64,000 nucleotides of DNA from Risungbinella massiliensis (GTDB taxonomy: Bacteria; Bacillota; Bacilli; Thermoactinomycetales; Thermoactinomycetaceae): positions 377,394 through 441,393 of the forward strand of contig NZ_LN812103.1 in the NCBI RefSeq assembly GCF_000942395.1, in the 5' to 3' direction. The notes beneath the pieces were generated by a model that was not told the DNA's origin, did not search any database, and saw only the letters and a program-made list of their open reading frames with translations. Below, in pieces: positions 63,844 to 64,000 of this stretch (position 1 is its first letter; every line of letters starts with the position of its first letter). The position numbers and the translations under genes are program-made.

Positions 63844-63863
63844 GCTACTTTTGTGAGAAAAGA
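63844..63863 (+). repeat. direct repeat, copy 2
   Basis: GCTACTTTTGTGAGAAAAGA again; read in the rlmD frame it continues ATFVRKDQV and a stop, then a GATCAGG/CTTGGTC hairpin with a T-run. Confidence 0.85.
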
Positions 63864-63976
63864 TCAGGTATAGCTTGGTCTTTTTTTGTGAAATTTTCAT
63901 CTGAATAAGAACTAACGTTCTTGTTGTTGCTCGGTTTTTCGAGTAAACTAAAAAATAGAAATCAAGGAGGCTTGTC

Positions 63977-64000
63977 ATGAAGAAAGAGCGTTTTTGTGTT
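63977..64000 (+). CDS. start of a further gene (partial)
   Basis: ATG 63977 with a perfect CAAGGAGG ribosome site 6-7 bases upstream; only MKKERFCV lies in the window, so no function can be given. Confidence 0.6.

Noticed and set aside
63796-63978. 60-residue minus-strand frame
   Set aside because: Covers the duplicated rlmD end and hairpin and has no ribosome site.

Overview
The window is a chromosomal segment of a low-GC, Gram-positive, endospore-forming bacterium (Bacillota, class Bacilli). Evidence for this: an alpha/beta-type small acid-soluble spore protein, a SleB-like cortex hydrolase, a PepV dipeptidase, many lipoproteins with Gram-positive lipoboxes and no outer-membrane genes, strong AGGAGG-type ribosome binding sites, and frequent TTG/GTG starts. 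Gene content and A+T richness would fit the Thermoactinomycetaceae, but that is inference and no closer assignment is made.

Layout. (1) 1-1156: 3' end of a 23S rRNA gene, a 5S rRNA gene and a terminator. (2) 1194-5730: alpha/beta hydrolase, a NarL-type two-component pair, a secreted protein and a YcxB-like membrane protein. (3) 5761-8220: tRNA Ser-Phe-Thr-Trp-Cys, an opposed GntP permease, then Leu and three near-identical Arg(ACG) tRNAs, with recognisable sigma-A promoters. (4) 8232-20428: mostly housekeeping or surface genes: 3-hydroxyisobutyrate dehydrogenase-like enzyme, MnmA, a VWA lipoprotein, the DUF47-Pit phosphate transporter, PepV and a penicillin acylase homologue. (5) 20633-28624: an accessory region with a CPBP protease, a tandem array of three V8/trypsin-like serine proteases each in a copied regulatory cassette, a decayed RHS gene, two immunity-like membrane protein relics, and a PIG-L deacetylase. 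(6) 28697-39685: lipoproteins, two L,D-transpeptidases, HAD hydrolase, Mn/Fe superoxide dismutase, a TnpB relic, an ECF sigma / anti-sigma / bactofilin-like operon, SleB-like hydrolase and TerC. (7) 39714-49831: an OmpR-type two-component system with a downstream lipoprotein, a frameshifted secreted protein gene, a glycosyltransferase, a 1208-residue GH18-deacetylase-GT2 fusion and an EamA transporter. (8) 50168-58097: a PTS-EIIC-like permease flanked by inverted repeats, an AAC(3)-like enzyme, a TetR regulator with a divergent ABC-2/YhgE-like permease, a GT-C membrane protein and the SASP. (9) 58208-64000: UgtP-like glycosyltransferase, FAH-family protein, aldo/keto reductase, RlmD-type 23S rRNA methyltransferase, a DUF523 protein and the first codons of another gene.

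Most genes are single transcription units closed by clear hairpins. Operons supported by overlaps or tight spacing are 2317-3780 (kinase-regulator), 13907-15518 (DUF47-Pit), 36274-37421 region (sigma, anti-sigma, bactofilin-like) and 42966-39714 (regulator, kinase, lipoprotein). The most unusual structure is the triplicated protease cassette at 22433-25715: each gene has the same promoter layout, the same 12-13 bp GGTGTTGCGCTA stem in its leader, a related terminator, and a protein ending in an acidic-Ile-Val-Val/Ile-Tyr tail. I do not recognise this arrangement as a described system.
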